Positions 26,411-35,461 of a stretch of 64,000 bases of DNA are shown here, piece after piece. Origin of the DNA: Shinella zoogloeoides. Lineage in GTDB: Bacteria > Pseudomonadota > Alphaproteobacteria > Rhizobiales > Rhizobiaceae. The stretch is taken from the NCBI RefSeq assembly GCF_033705735.1, contig NZ_CP131130.1:1925001-1989000 (forward strand). The letters run 5' to 3'. The notes beneath the pieces are model-generated. The model was not told the DNA's origin. It did no database searches and saw only the letters and a list, made by a program, of their open reading frames with translations. Within the stretch, counting starts at the first letter, position 1, and each line of letters starts with the position of its first letter. A program made the translations under genes and the position numbers.

Positions 26411-28035
26411 TCCGCTGCTTCCTCTCGTTTCTGCATATCCTGTGCCGCCGGCAGGCGCACGGTGAAGATCGCGCCGCCCGCCGCCCCGTTCCCGGCCGAA
26501 ATGCTGCCGTCGAAGCGCTCGACGATGCTTTCGCAAAGGCTGAGCCCGAGGCCCATGCCATCGGGCTTGCTGGAGAAGAACGGTTCGAAGAGGCGCGGCA
26601 GGATATCCGGCGGGATGCCGGTGCCGTTATCCGAGACGGTAATCTCGTAACTTGTTCCCGCCGGCTTCAGCGCGACCAGCACCCGGCCATCCGCCCTCTC
26701 CGTCTGCTCGACGGCATCGGCGGCGTTGCGGATGAGGTTGTGGATGACCTGCTCGATCTCCACGGGGTCGATCCGCGCCAGTGCGGGCGCCTCCGGTATC
26801 TCGACATCGAGCGCGATGCCGCGCCGGTCGAGGTCGATGCGCGAGAGGGCGACGATATCGGCGACATGGCGGCCGAGATCGTGCACGCCGGCCTCCAGCG
26901 CGCTCTTGCCGACATAGGCGCGCAGGCGCACGAGGATATCGGCAGCGCGTTTGGCCTGCAGCACATTGGCGGCAAGCACGGTGTCGATGGGCGTATCCGT
27001 CAGGCCGTTCGCAGCGGCGATGCGCCTGCCCGCCTGGCTCTGGCTCAGCAGCGCCGTTAGCGGCTGGGTGAGTTCATGGGCGATGCCGGAGGCCATCTCG
27101 CCCATGCTGTTGATGCGCAGCGCATGGGCAAGCTTCGTCTCGTGCTGGCGCAGCGCCTCGCGCTGGGACGCGGCCTCCGCCGCCTCCCGCGCCAAAGCGG
27201 CATCCTGCCGGTGCTTCAGCAGCGAGCGCACGAGCACGAGACCCGCAAGCGAGAGGGCGGCGAAAAGCGCGAAGGGCAGCGGCGGCAGGAGCTGCGCCAG
27301 CGTGACATGGCGCTGCAGGGAAAGGCGCAGCGGTTGGGTGGCGCTGACGATCGACGCGTCGAAACGGACCGTGCGGACAAGAAAGCCTGCGGCGTCGGGC
27401 TGCCTTGCACCAGTTTCCAGCAACGGCCCCTCTGCCGTCGAGAGGCGCAGCGTCGCCCAGCGCGGCAGTTCCTCGCCCTCGACCAGCTTTGCGCCGTCGA
27501 TATCGAGGCTGACGGCCATCGTCTCATTCATGCGCTTCATCACCCGGTAATGGCCGGGCTTGGCATCCGCGCCATAGGCCGCCTTGCCGGGGGTGAGCAT
27601 TTCCACGGCCCGGGAGACCTGCGCGGGATCGACGGTCGAGCCATCGCCTGATGTCGCCGAACTGACGACATCAGGCGCCGTGTCTGACGGAAGACGCACG
27701 AGGTCGATGGCGACGATGCGGGGGTAGAAGCGCAGGATCGACTTGGCGACGAGGTCGAAATCCTCCGATGGCTGCGCCTGCGCGAGGCCGAGGGCGCTGA
27801 GACCGGTCAGGTGCGCATCGTGCTGGGCGACGCGCTGGGAAATCGCGCGCTGCAAGGCGCGGCCGCTTTCCGAAACCTCCTGCTCGAAGGCCTGCCAATG
27901 GCTCGTCGCGGAATAGACGCCGAAAGCCGCCAGCAACAACAGCCAGCCGCCAGCAAAAGCGGCGGAGGAGCGGAGAAAGGTCAGTCGTCGATGCATGCGC
28001 GGTGCGGCCAGGTCAGGGTTCGGGAGGATCATCAT
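26407..28035 (-). CDS. Sensor histidine kinase with periplasmic domain
   Basis: A 542-residue DctB/FixL-type kinase. Membrane segments at about residues 25-45 and 245-270 flank a periplasmic sensor domain of about 200 residues. The H-box is MASGIAHELTQPLTALLSQ, the N-box VIHNLIRNAADAV and the G-box MGLGLSLCESIVERF. A GGGAGG site precedes the ATG at 28035. It is 33 bases from the amidohydrolase gene and overlaps its response regulator, so it probably senses the compound handled by the upstream transporter and hydrolase. Confidence 0.9.
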   Translation of the reverse strand: MMILPNPDLAAPRMHRRLTFLRSSAAFAGGWLLLLAAFGVYSATSHWQAFEQEVSESGRALQRAISQRVAQHDAHLTGLSALGLAQAQPSEDFDLVAKSILRFYPRIVAIDLVRLPSDTAPDVVSSATSGDGSTVDPAQVSRAVEMLTPGKAAYGADAKPGHYRVMKRMNETMAVSLDIDGAKLVEGEELPRWATLRLSTAEGPLLETGARQPDAAGFLVRTVRFDASIVSATQPLRLSLQRHVTLAQLLPPLPFALFAALSLAGLVLVRSLLKHRQDAALAREAAEAASQREALRQHETKLAHALRINSMGEMASGIAHELTQPLTALLSQSQAGRRIAAANGLTDTPIDTVLAANVLQAKRAADILVRLRAYVGKSALEAGVHDLGRHVADIVALSRIDLDRRGIALDVEIPEAPALARIDPVEIEQVIHNLIRNAADAVEQTERADGRVLVALKPAGTSYEITVSDNGTGIPPDILPRLFEPFFSSKPDGMGLGLSLCESIVERFDGSISAGNGAAGGAIFTVRLPAAQDMQKREEAAE

Positions 28036-28068
28036 AGGACTTCCCTCCCCCCTTGGCGATCCGCAGCA

Positions 28069-29514
28069 TCACGGATGCGGCAGCACCGGCAGCGAAAGCG
28101 GCGCGAGCGCGGCGGCGGATCGGCCGCGCGGGTCGTTCGCCTGGAAATGGCGCACCGCGAAATCCTGCACGGCCTGCAATTCCGCAAGGGCGCCGTCATA
28201 ATCGACCCGCGTCGGCCGGTCGTTCTCCATGACGCAGGCGCCGTCGACATAGACGGCCGCGACCGCGCGCTCGGCCGCGCAATGCAGCAGGTTGCGCAGC
28301 GAGTCATAGACCGGCTGCATGCCGGGATGCTTGAGATCGACCAGCGAGAAATCCGCCTTCGCGCCCTTCGCGATGCGGCCGATATCGCTGCGGCCGAGGG
28401 CTTTCGCGCCCGCCAGCGTCGCGACGTCGAGAATATCGGCGGTCGAGACGTCGAAGACCGTGCCGGTGGCGATGCGGGCGTTGATCAGCGCCGTGCGCAT
28501 CTCCTCCAGCATGTTGAAGGGATAGCTGTCCGTGCCGAGCGCCACGTTGACCCCACTGCGGCGATACCTGCCGACCGATTGCAGGATCATGCCGCTGCGC
28601 GCGAAGGTGACGGGGCAATGGGCGACGCTGGTGCCGCTTGCCGCAAGGCGGCCGAGATCGTCCGCCGTGCGCTGGCGCGTCCAGCCATGGCTGTCGATGA
28701 AGATGCAATGGCCGAGGATGAGATCCGGGCCGAGGACACCGAGCTTTTCGAGATAGTGCACGGCGGTGAGGCCATGGCGGCGCAGCAGTTCCTCGTGCTC
28801 GGCCATGGTCTGGGCGGCATGGATGGTAATCGGCACCTTGCGGCTGCGCGCGGCTTCCGCCGCTTCCTGCAGCAGTTCGGGCGAGCAGGTCTCGACCTGC
28901 GCCGGGGCGACGATGCCGCCGAGGCGGCCGGAGGGATGGGCCTGCGCCGCATCGACGGTTTCGAGCGCACGGGCGAAGGCCTCGCGGCCACGGACGGAAT
29001 CCCAACGGAAATCGAGGCGGTGGCTGTCTTCCACATGCCACTGCGCTTCACGGAAGCCGGGGGCGACATAGGCGCGCGCACCGCTTTCAGCCAATGTCGG
29101 CAGCCAGCATTCATGCGGGCCGGCGATATCGACGAAGGTGGTGACGCCGCTACGCAGGAGATCGCCAAGCATGACGGTGAGCGCGGCCTTCACCGCGTCG
29201 TCGCCGATCTCGATGAGCGTCGAATATTCGTACATCGCCTGCCCCCAGAGGGCGGCGGTTCCCTGATCCTCGAAGAAGCTCTTGGAAATCGGCTCCTCGC
29301 CGGAATGGCAATGCACGTTGACGAAGCCCGGCAGGACCATGCGGTCGTGGCCGGAAATCTCCGTCGTGAAGGGCCCTTCATAGTGGCCGCCGACATGGAC
29401 GAAGCCGGTCTCGTCGAAGGCGACGTCGGCGTCCTGCATATAGGCGTGGCCGCCGGTCCCCTCGTCATAGGCGACGACGGTGCGGGCATTGCGGATGACG
29501 GTGACGTTAGGCAT
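28069..29514 (-). CDS. Amidohydrolase family protein (TRZ/ATZ-like)
   Basis: A 481-residue metal-dependent hydrolase of the AtzA/TrzA/guanine-deaminase branch. The metal-binding HxH motif is FVNVHCHSGEE, later metal histidines lie in ITIHAAQTMAEH and LGHCIFID, and the aspartate is in ALGTDSYPFN. Family members deaminate or dechlorinate N-heterocycles or hydrolyse cyclic amides. It overlaps the permease gene upstream by 8 bases, which suggests that it processes the imported compound. The substrate is unknown. Confidence 0.88.
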   Translation of the reverse strand: MPNVTVIRNARTVVAYDEGTGGHAYMQDADVAFDETGFVHVGGHYEGPFTTEISGHDRMVLPGFVNVHCHSGEEPISKSFFEDQGTAALWGQAMYEYSTLIEIGDDAVKAALTVMLGDLLRSGVTTFVDIAGPHECWLPTLAESGARAYVAPGFREAQWHVEDSHRLDFRWDSVRGREAFARALETVDAAQAHPSGRLGGIVAPAQVETCSPELLQEAAEAARSRKVPITIHAAQTMAEHEELLRRHGLTAVHYLEKLGVLGPDLILGHCIFIDSHGWTRQRTADDLGRLAASGTSVAHCPVTFARSGMILQSVGRYRRSGVNVALGTDSYPFNMLEEMRTALINARIATGTVFDVSTADILDVATLAGAKALGRSDIGRIAKGAKADFSLVDLKHPGMQPVYDSLRNLLHCAAERAVAAVYVDGACVMENDRPTRVDYDGALAELQAVQDFAVRHFQANDPRGRSAAALAPLSLPVLPHP

Positions 29515-30601
29515 GGGTCGTCCTGAAATGTACTTCGAGGAAGCGGCTGTAGGCGCCCATCAGGGCACTGAAGGTGAAATAGACGGCGGCGGCGACGAGA
29601 TAGCCTTCCAACACCGCGATGCCCTGCCATTCCGGGTCGCGGATGGCGGAACGGACGGTATCGAGGAAATCGACGAGGCCGACGATAGTGACGAGCGTCG
29701 TATCCTGGAAGAAGCCGATGAAGAGGCCGACCATCGGCGGAATGACCTTCTTCAGCGCCTGCGGCAGCACGATCTTGCGCATGATCTGCCAGTAATGCAG
29801 GCCGAGCGACTTGCCCGCCTCATATTGCCCGGCCGGCACGTCCTGCAGGCCGCCGCGCACGATCTCAGCGATATAGGCCGAGGCGAAGAGGATGATCGCC
29901 ACCTGCGCGCGCAGCAGTTTGTCGATGGTCGTGCCCTCGGGCATGAAGAGCGGCAGCATGACCGTCGCCATGAAGAGGATGCTGATCAGCGGCACGCCAC
30001 GCACGATCTCGATGAAGCCGACCGCAAGCACCCGGATCGCCGGCAGGTTCGAGGCGCGGGCGAGCGCCAGCACGATGCCGAGCGGCAAGGCGAGCGTCAG
30101 CCCGACGAAGGAGAGCGTGAAGGACAGCGGCAGGCCGCCCCAGCTCGTCGTCGGCACCGGCGTCAGACCGAAGACGCCGCCGGCCATGAGGATGTAGAGC
30201 GCCGGCAGGATGACGATGATCCAGGCGATCAGCAGCTTGCGGCTCCAGAAGCGCGGCATCATGGAGAAGAGGCAGGCGCCGAAGAGCAGGAGCAGCGCCA
30301 GCATCGGCCGCCATTGCTCGTCATAGGGATAGAAGCCGAAGAGCATGTAGCGCAGCTTCTGCGCCACGAAGGGCCAGCAGGCCCCGCTCGCCGCCTTGCA
30401 CACAGCGCCGTCGCCGGAGAACACGGCATCGACCACCAGCCAGCCGAAGGCGAGCTTGGCGATGAAGACGATGGCGGCGATGGAGGCGACGCTGATCAGC
30501 GTGTTGCCGGGCGTGCCGAAATAGGCGGAGAGCTTTCCGCCACGCGCGGCGGCGGGGGCTGGCTGCGGCGGGGCGAGAACGAGGGCCTGAACGTCGGTCA
30601 T
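29507..30601 (-). CDS. Amino-acid ABC transporter permease, AapM-like
   Basis: A 364-residue His/Glu/Gln/Arg-type permease with several N-terminal membrane segments and a C-terminal permease domain. The EAA loop reads AGKSLGLHYWQIMRKIVLP around residue 270. Its long N-terminus and its pairing with an AapQ-like permease match the general amino acid transporter AapJQMP. The AapP ATPase gene is not found next to it. Confidence 0.87.
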   Translation of the reverse strand: MTDVQALVLAPPQPAPAAARGGKLSAYFGTPGNTLISVASIAAIVFIAKLAFGWLVVDAVFSGDGAVCKAASGACWPFVAQKLRYMLFGFYPYDEQWRPMLALLLLFGACLFSMMPRFWSRKLLIAWIIVILPALYILMAGGVFGLTPVPTTSWGGLPLSFTLSFVGLTLALPLGIVLALARASNLPAIRVLAVGFIEIVRGVPLISILFMATVMLPLFMPEGTTIDKLLRAQVAIILFASAYIAEIVRGGLQDVPAGQYEAGKSLGLHYWQIMRKIVLPQALKKVIPPMVGLFIGFFQDTTLVTIVGLVDFLDTVRSAIRDPEWQGIAVLEGYLVAAAVYFTFSALMGAYSRFLEVHFRTTHA

Positions 30602-30602
30602 A

Positions 30603-31751
30603 TCAACGCTCCTTCAGCGCGACATGCGCATTGTACCAGTTCATCAGAAGCGAGATGGCGATCGAAAGGGCGAGATAGACGCCCATGAAGATCGCGATCG
30701 TCTCCATGGCCTGCCCGGTCTGGTTCATCACGATGTTGGAGACGGTGACGAGGTCCGGATAGCCGATGGCGATGGCCAGCGAACTGTTCTTGAAGACGGT
30801 GAGATAGGTATTGGTGAGCGGCGGGATGATGATGCGCAGCGCCTGCGGCAGCACGACGAGCCGCATGGTCTTGCCGCGCGGCAACCCGAGCGCGGCCGAA
30901 GCCTCCCACTGCCCCTTGTTGACCGCCTGGATGCCGGCGCGCACGATTTCCGCGACGTTCGCCGAGACACTGAGCGCAAGGCCGAAGAGCAGCGCCACGA
31001 ATTCCGGCCGCACATGCAGCCCGCCCGTCAGGCGGAATTTTCCAGCCGTCGGGAAATCCCAGTCGATAGCGACGCCGCCGGCAAGCCAGAGCAGCAGCGC
31101 GGGACCGACGAGCACGGCAAGCGCGATGAGGCCGCCGTGGTTCGACTGACCGGTCGCGACACGTCTCTTCGTCGCGGCATTGCGGATGACGAGGGCCGCG
31201 GCCGCGCCGCCGACGAGGCAGGCGAGAAGCGCAAGGCCCCCGCTTTCGACGAGCGCCGCCGGCACGACGAGGCCGCTGTTGGAGAGATAGACGCCCGGCA
31301 GGAGGTTCAGGGCCTGCTTTACCGGCGGCAGGATGAGGATGATCAGCGAATACCAGAGGAAGAGATAGAGCAGCAGCGGCACGTTGCGCAGAAGCTCGAC
31401 ATAGACGAGCGCGAGGCGTGCCAGCAGCGGGTTTCTCGACATGCGCGCGATGCCGACGGCAAGGCCGAGCATGGTGCCGAAGATGGCGGCGAGCAGCGAG
31501 ACCTTCACCGTATTGGCGATGCCGACCAGGATGGCGCGGCCGACCGTGTCGGTAGGCTCGAAGGCGATGGCCGCCTCGGTGATGACGAAGCCGGCCGGCC
31601 GCGTCAGGAAGTCGAAGCCCGTCGCGATGTTCTGCTTGGCAAGGTTGGCGCTCGCCGTGGAAAACAGTGTCCAGCCGACGAGGGCCACGAAGCCGATCGC
31701 GACGACCTGGTAAAAATAGGCGCGAAAGCGCATGTCATGCAGGAAAGCCAT
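30603..31751 (-). CDS. Amino-acid ABC transporter permease, AapQ-like
   Basis: A 382-residue permease. A membrane segment near the N-terminus, an inserted hydrophobic loop (about 180-230) and the EAA loop SAALGLPRGKTMRLVVLPQ around residue 285 are visible. The order binding protein, AapQ-like, AapM-like is that of aapJQM. It ends one base before the next permease gene starts. Confidence 0.87.
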   Translation of the reverse strand: MAFLHDMRFRAYFYQVVAIGFVALVGWTLFSTASANLAKQNIATGFDFLTRPAGFVITEAAIAFEPTDTVGRAILVGIANTVKVSLLAAIFGTMLGLAVGIARMSRNPLLARLALVYVELLRNVPLLLYLFLWYSLIILILPPVKQALNLLPGVYLSNSGLVVPAALVESGGLALLACLVGGAAAALVIRNAATKRRVATGQSNHGGLIALAVLVGPALLLWLAGGVAIDWDFPTAGKFRLTGGLHVRPEFVALLFGLALSVSANVAEIVRAGIQAVNKGQWEASAALGLPRGKTMRLVVLPQALRIIIPPLTNTYLTVFKNSSLAIAIGYPDLVTVSNIVMNQTGQAMETIAIFMGVYLALSIAISLLMNWYNAHVALKER

Positions 31752-31830
31752 GAAACCTCGCCGCCGATATCAGGAAAGAGGGGGCGCACGCGCCGCCATG
31801 CGCGCCCCGGAGGATCGCCCTAGGAAGCGA

Positions 31831-32850
31831 TCAACGGATCGGCGGCGAGTAGATCAGGCCGCCGGCATTCCAGAGCGCGTTCGGGCCGCGCGTCAGGCCG
31901 AGCTTGGTGCCCTCGCCCACGTTGCGCTCGAAGATTTCGCCGTAATTGCCGACGCTCTTGATGATGTTGTAGCCCCACTTGTCGTCGAGGCCGAGCATCT
32001 TGCCGAGTTCCTCGGTGGCGCCCAGCATGCGCTGTACGTCCGGATCCTCGCTCTTCAGCTTCTCGTCGACATTCGCCTGGGTGATGCCCTTTTCCTCGGC
32101 GGCCATCAGCAGCCAGACGGACCAGGAAACGATATCGCCCCAGTTGGAGTCGTTCTGGCGGAAGGCCGGCGCGAGCGGCTCCTTGGAGATCGTTTCCGGC
32201 AAGACGATGTAGTCGTCCGGGTTGTTAGCGACGGCGCGAATCGAGGCAAGGTCCGAACGGTCGGACGTGATCGCCTCGCAGCGGCCGGAATAGAAGGCTG
32301 CACGGTTCTCGTCCGGGCTTTCGAAGACGACGAGCTCGAACTTGCCCTTGATGGCGGCGAAGAAGTCCGAGATGTTCTGCGCGGTCGTGGTGCCCGGCAG
32401 GGTGCAGATGGCGGCTTCCGTCAGTTCCTTGGCGCTGGTGACGCCGAGCGACTTCGGCACCATCAGGCCCTGGCCGTCATAGAAGACCGTCGGGCCGAAA
32501 TCGAGGCCGAGCGAGGCGTCGCGGGAGAAGGTATGCGTCGTCTGGCGCGAGAGCACGTCGATCTCGCCGGATTGCAGCGCCTGGAAGCGCGTGTTGATGT
32601 TGGTCGGGACGAAATCGACCTTTTCGCCATCGCCGAAGACGGCCGCAGCGATCGAGCGGCAGATATCGACGTCAAAACCCTGCATGCGGCCCTTGTCGTC
32701 GGGCGCAGCAAAACCCGGCACCGTCAGCGAAACGCCGCAGATGAGCTTGCCGCGCGCCTTGACGGTTTCCAGCGTGCCTGCAGCCGAGGCCTGGCCGGCG
32801 ATCGCGAGACCGAGCGCGGCGGCGCAAATCGAAAGAAGTGCCTGTTTCAT
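31831..32850 (-). CDS. Amino-acid ABC transporter substrate-binding protein, AapJ-like
   Basis: A 339-residue periplasmic binding protein. A signal peptide (1-23, cleaved at QASAAG) is followed by TLETVKARGKLICGVSLTVPGF, the AapJ-type opening, and FDVDICRSIAAAVFG. A GGAGGGGG site precedes the ATG at 32850; the longer frame to 32913 lacks this. It is the first gene of a long leftward run that continues through two permeases, an amidohydrolase, a two-component system and the HbpS-like gene. The gene context suggests a nitrogen compound other than common amino acids. Confidence 0.88.
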   Translation of the reverse strand: MKQALLSICAAALGLAIAGQASAAGTLETVKARGKLICGVSLTVPGFAAPDDKGRMQGFDVDICRSIAAAVFGDGEKVDFVPTNINTRFQALQSGEIDVLSRQTTHTFSRDASLGLDFGPTVFYDGQGLMVPKSLGVTSAKELTEAAICTLPGTTTAQNISDFFAAIKGKFELVVFESPDENRAAFYSGRCEAITSDRSDLASIRAVANNPDDYIVLPETISKEPLAPAFRQNDSNWGDIVSWSVWLLMAAEEKGITQANVDEKLKSEDPDVQRMLGATEELGKMLGLDDKWGYNIIKSVGNYGEIFERNVGEGTKLGLTRGPNALWNAGGLIYSPPIR

Positions 32851-32940
32851 GCTTCCCCCTCCCATGGGTGTTTGTTGGATGCAGAAGGCGTGCCGCCCTC
32901 CAGCAGCCGCCACCCCGTCGCGATCTTTCAGACCGCAATG

Positions 32941-33158
32941 ATTGTGTACAATGCAAAAATAATATCATCAACACTTCGCGCTTCACCATGTCGACAATCC
33001 AAGCAAATTGCTCATGTACAATGGGCATGAAGCCATGTATGATCGACATCAATCACGTATCCGCGCCGTTTCCTTCAGGAATTTCGGTCGCAAGCCTCTT
33101 GCCGGCGGCCAGCGGGGCCGCTGAAAAATAGGATTAATCGGGCAGCGACGTATACAAT
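32941..33158. promoter_or_regulatory. Three TGTACAAT-type boxes upstream of the AapJ-like gene
   Basis: attgtgtacaat (32941-32952, arms ATTGT/ACAAT), tgtacaat (33015-33022) and cgtatacaat (33149-33158) lie in an A+T-rich non-coding stretch. GntR-family regulators of the FCD type bind ATTGTnnACAAT-like palindromes. The boxes lie 91-308 bases upstream of the start codon. No GntR gene is in the window, so the link is inferred. The rest of 32851-33409 holds no convincing gene. Confidence 0.45.
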
Positions 33159-33409
33159 CGGCGTCGGACATCTCTTGTGGCCGCTGGTCCACTGGATACG
33201 GTTGCGCGCGGCCTTGAGGCCTATCTCGGATTTCTCCCGGAAGCGGGGTCGGAAGCGCGAATGCTCCGGCCCCGTCTCTGTTCGCGCATCACCCGCAAGA
33301 GGCTTGGGCACCTGGAACCGATCCTCCCCAACCTTTCCATTTCCGCCACGGAACAATCGCCGCCCTTGCCGGTTCCCTCACCGTCAATGACGATTAGGCG
33401 TGATTGCAG

Positions 33410-33607
33410 ATGCCCGACCAATCCAAGCTCTTTCCCGACCATCGAAGGCTGTCGGGAGAACGCTATACGGTGGAATCGTTCCGCGCGGCCTATGAGCTGA
33501 CGCGGGAGGAGGCCCAGCGTCTCTTCGACAAGTTCGGCCCCTCCAAGAGGGAGCTCGACCTTCTCATGCGCGCCCGCCGGAACCCCGCGCAGTTCCTGAA
33601 CTTCTGA
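33410..33607 (+). CDS. Small DUF3606-like protein
   Basis: A 65-residue protein. The core (YTVESFRAAYELTREEAQRL, then FDKFGPSKRELDLL) has the helix-turn pattern of DUF3606-type small rhizobial proteins. The start at 33410 (MPDQSKLF) is chosen; a TTG two codons upstream is possible. It lies 11 bases before a second small gene, so both may be cotranscribed. The function is unknown. Confidence 0.65.
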   Translation: MPDQSKLFPDHRRLSGERYTVESFRAAYELTREEAQRLFDKFGPSKRELDLLMRARRNPAQFLNF

Positions 33608-33618
33608 AGGAGGCGATC

Positions 33619-33906
33619 ATGACGATCGACAAACCACAACCCGGCCCGCCCGGCACCACGGATCAGTCGCCTCGCTGGGAAGGCCCGGATGCCACCCGCC
33701 CCCGCGGCTACATGCCGGCGAAGGACGACCCGGACCACGACCGCGACGCCGCCGGTGAGACGAATGCCGATCCCTCGCGCGAAAAGCTGCGCGATGCCGG
33801 CAAGACCGCGGACGACGAGCCGGAAGACGAGGAAAGCAGGATCCGGCGCGAGCAGGCGACCAACCCCGCCCTCATGCCGATCGGCGACCCCGCAGGCGCC
33901 GCCTAG
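33619..33906 (+). CDS. Hypothetical disordered acidic/proline-rich protein
   Basis: A 95-residue hydrophilic protein rich in Asp, Glu, Pro and Arg, with no hydrophobic core (PGPPGTTDQSPRWEGPD near the start, DDEPEDEESRIRREQAT near the end). GGAGG lies before the ATG. It is followed by a good terminator. It resembles small disordered proteins often found in Rhizobiales; the function is unknown. Confidence 0.6.
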   Translation: MTIDKPQPGPPGTTDQSPRWEGPDATRPRGYMPAKDDPDHDRDAAGETNADPSREKLRDAGKTADDEPEDEESRIRREQATNPALMPIGDPAGAA

Positions 33907-33942
33907 GCGCGCAGTCTCGTGAACAACCTTTCGCCCGTCGAA

Positions 33943-33967
33943 CCCGCCGCATCCGCGGCGGGTTTTT
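33943..33967 (+). terminator. Rho-independent terminator
   Basis: An 8-bp stem (cccgccgc / gcggcggg) with a 4-base loop is followed by ttttt. It ends the rightward pair of small genes just before the convergent MFS gene. Confidence 0.85.
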
Positions 33968-33976
33968 CATTCCGGC

Positions 33977-35188
33977 TCACGCCGCCGCCAGCGCCTCGCG
34001 CGTCTTCGCCGCCGGCCGGAACGTCATGGCGATCAGGAAAGCGCCGAGGCCGATGCCCCAGGAGCCGACATAGAGCCAGGTGTAGCTGGCGAAGGTATCG
34101 TAGATCATCCCGCCCGCGACCGGCCCCAGCGCCATGCCGAGGCTGCCGGCCATGGCCGTGCCGCCGATCACCGTTCCCATCAGGCGCAGCGGGAAGTTCT
34201 CGCGCGCGATCACCGCATAGAGCGGCATGACGCCCGCATAGATGAAGCCGAAGAGGCCGGCGACGAGGTAGAAGGAGAAAAGCCCGCCCGTGAAGACATA
34301 GCCGAGCGCCCCGAAGGCCTGCGCGAACAGCCCCGCGACGAGGACATGCTTGGCGCCGAACCGGTCGCCGAGAAGGCCGAAGACGACACGCCCCCCAAGA
34401 CCGGCCAGCCCCTCGACGCTGTAGATCGTGACGGCGGCGATCATCGGAATGCCGCAGGTGATGGCATAGCTCACCGTATGGAAGATCGGCCCGGAATGGG
34501 TGGCGCAGCAGAAGAAGTTCGTCAGGCACAGGATGATGAATTGCGGCGAGCGCAGCACATCACCCGTCGTCATGCCCTCCTGCGGCGCGTCTGAGGCGGG
34601 TGCCCCGGCCTCCGCTTCCAGCGCCGGCGGTCGGCGGATCAGAAGCGAGACCGGGATCATCACCACGGCCACGACCAGAGCGATGATCTGCATGGAGGTG
34701 CGCCAGCTATGCATGGAAACGAGCCAGGCCGCGAAGGGCGACATGGTCATCGGCGCCATGCCCATGCCCGCCGAGACCAGCGAGACGGCAAGGCTGCGAT
34801 GCGTATCGAACCAGCCGGTGACGCAGGCCATCATCGGCGCGAAGACGGCGGCCGCCGCCACCCCCACCACCAGCCCGAAGGTGAACTGGAAGGCGACGAG
34901 CGAGGTGGCGACGCTCGTCGCCGCAAGGCTGGCCGCCAGCAGCACAGAGCCCGTCAGCACCACGGGCCGCGGCCCCCAGCGATCGGAAAGCCCACCCCAG
35001 AACATGCTGGCGAAGGCCATGGCGAGGAAGCCGATGGTCATCGCGGTGGAAACACCCGTCACAGACCAGCCGGTATCCTTCGAGATCGGCAGCAGGAAGA
35101 CGGGCAGCGAGAACATGGCGCCGATGGCGATGCAGCCGAGCAGGCCGCCCGCCGCGACGATCACCCAGCGATAATGCGTATGGATCAT
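33977..35188 (-). CDS. MFS transporter (OFA/monocarboxylate-like)
   Basis: A 403-residue major facilitator with 12 membrane segments split by a hydrophilic loop at about 190-215. The signature GGLSDRWGPRPVVLTG follows TM2 and a GRVVFGLLGDRFGAKHV repeat lies in the second half, as in oxalate/formate and monocarboxylate carriers. The start at 35188 is six bases after an AAGGAG site. A much longer open frame reaches 36157, but it runs antisense through the next gene and has no transporter-like sequence. The substrate is unknown. Confidence 0.88.
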   Translation of the reverse strand: MIHTHYRWVIVAAGGLLGCIAIGAMFSLPVFLLPISKDTGWSVTGVSTAMTIGFLAMAFASMFWGGLSDRWGPRPVVLTGSVLLAASLAATSVATSLVAFQFTFGLVVGVAAAAVFAPMMACVTGWFDTHRSLAVSLVSAGMGMAPMTMSPFAAWLVSMHSWRTSMQIIALVVAVVMIPVSLLIRRPPALEAEAGAPASDAPQEGMTTGDVLRSPQFIILCLTNFFCCATHSGPIFHTVSYAITCGIPMIAAVTIYSVEGLAGLGGRVVFGLLGDRFGAKHVLVAGLFAQAFGALGYVFTGGLFSFYLVAGLFGFIYAGVMPLYAVIARENFPLRLMGTVIGGTAMAGSLGMALGPVAGGMIYDTFASYTWLYVGSWGIGLGAFLIAMTFRPAAKTREALAAA

Positions 35189-35461
35189 GGTCATCTCCTT
35201 CTGGACCGACCGGCGGGCATGGCCACGCCGCATCGTTTCGTCCACCCGGATGAAAGACGCCGGCCGGCGGGCTTTTCCGACATCGCGCGCGAAGAATTTC
35301 ACGATGATGCCGAAGATGCCCGTCCGCAAGGTGCCTAGCGGCGGCATTTTCCGCCGGATGGGCTTGAACCCGGCCGGCAAAACGCCTTTCCTCCAGATCG
35401 ACACGGCAAGACTAGGCGCCGGCAGCCCCGCAGCGGGAGTGACAAATGTGACGGGAATCGC

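Noticed and set aside
27811..29526. Long open frame antisense to the amidohydrolase gene
   Set aside because: It lacks motifs, and the amidohydrolase frame has intact metal-binding residues.
33075..33356. Leftward 93-codon frame before the small DUF3606-like gene
   Set aside because: No start site support, low-complexity sequence and no membrane or domain pattern; it lies in the region with operator-like boxes.
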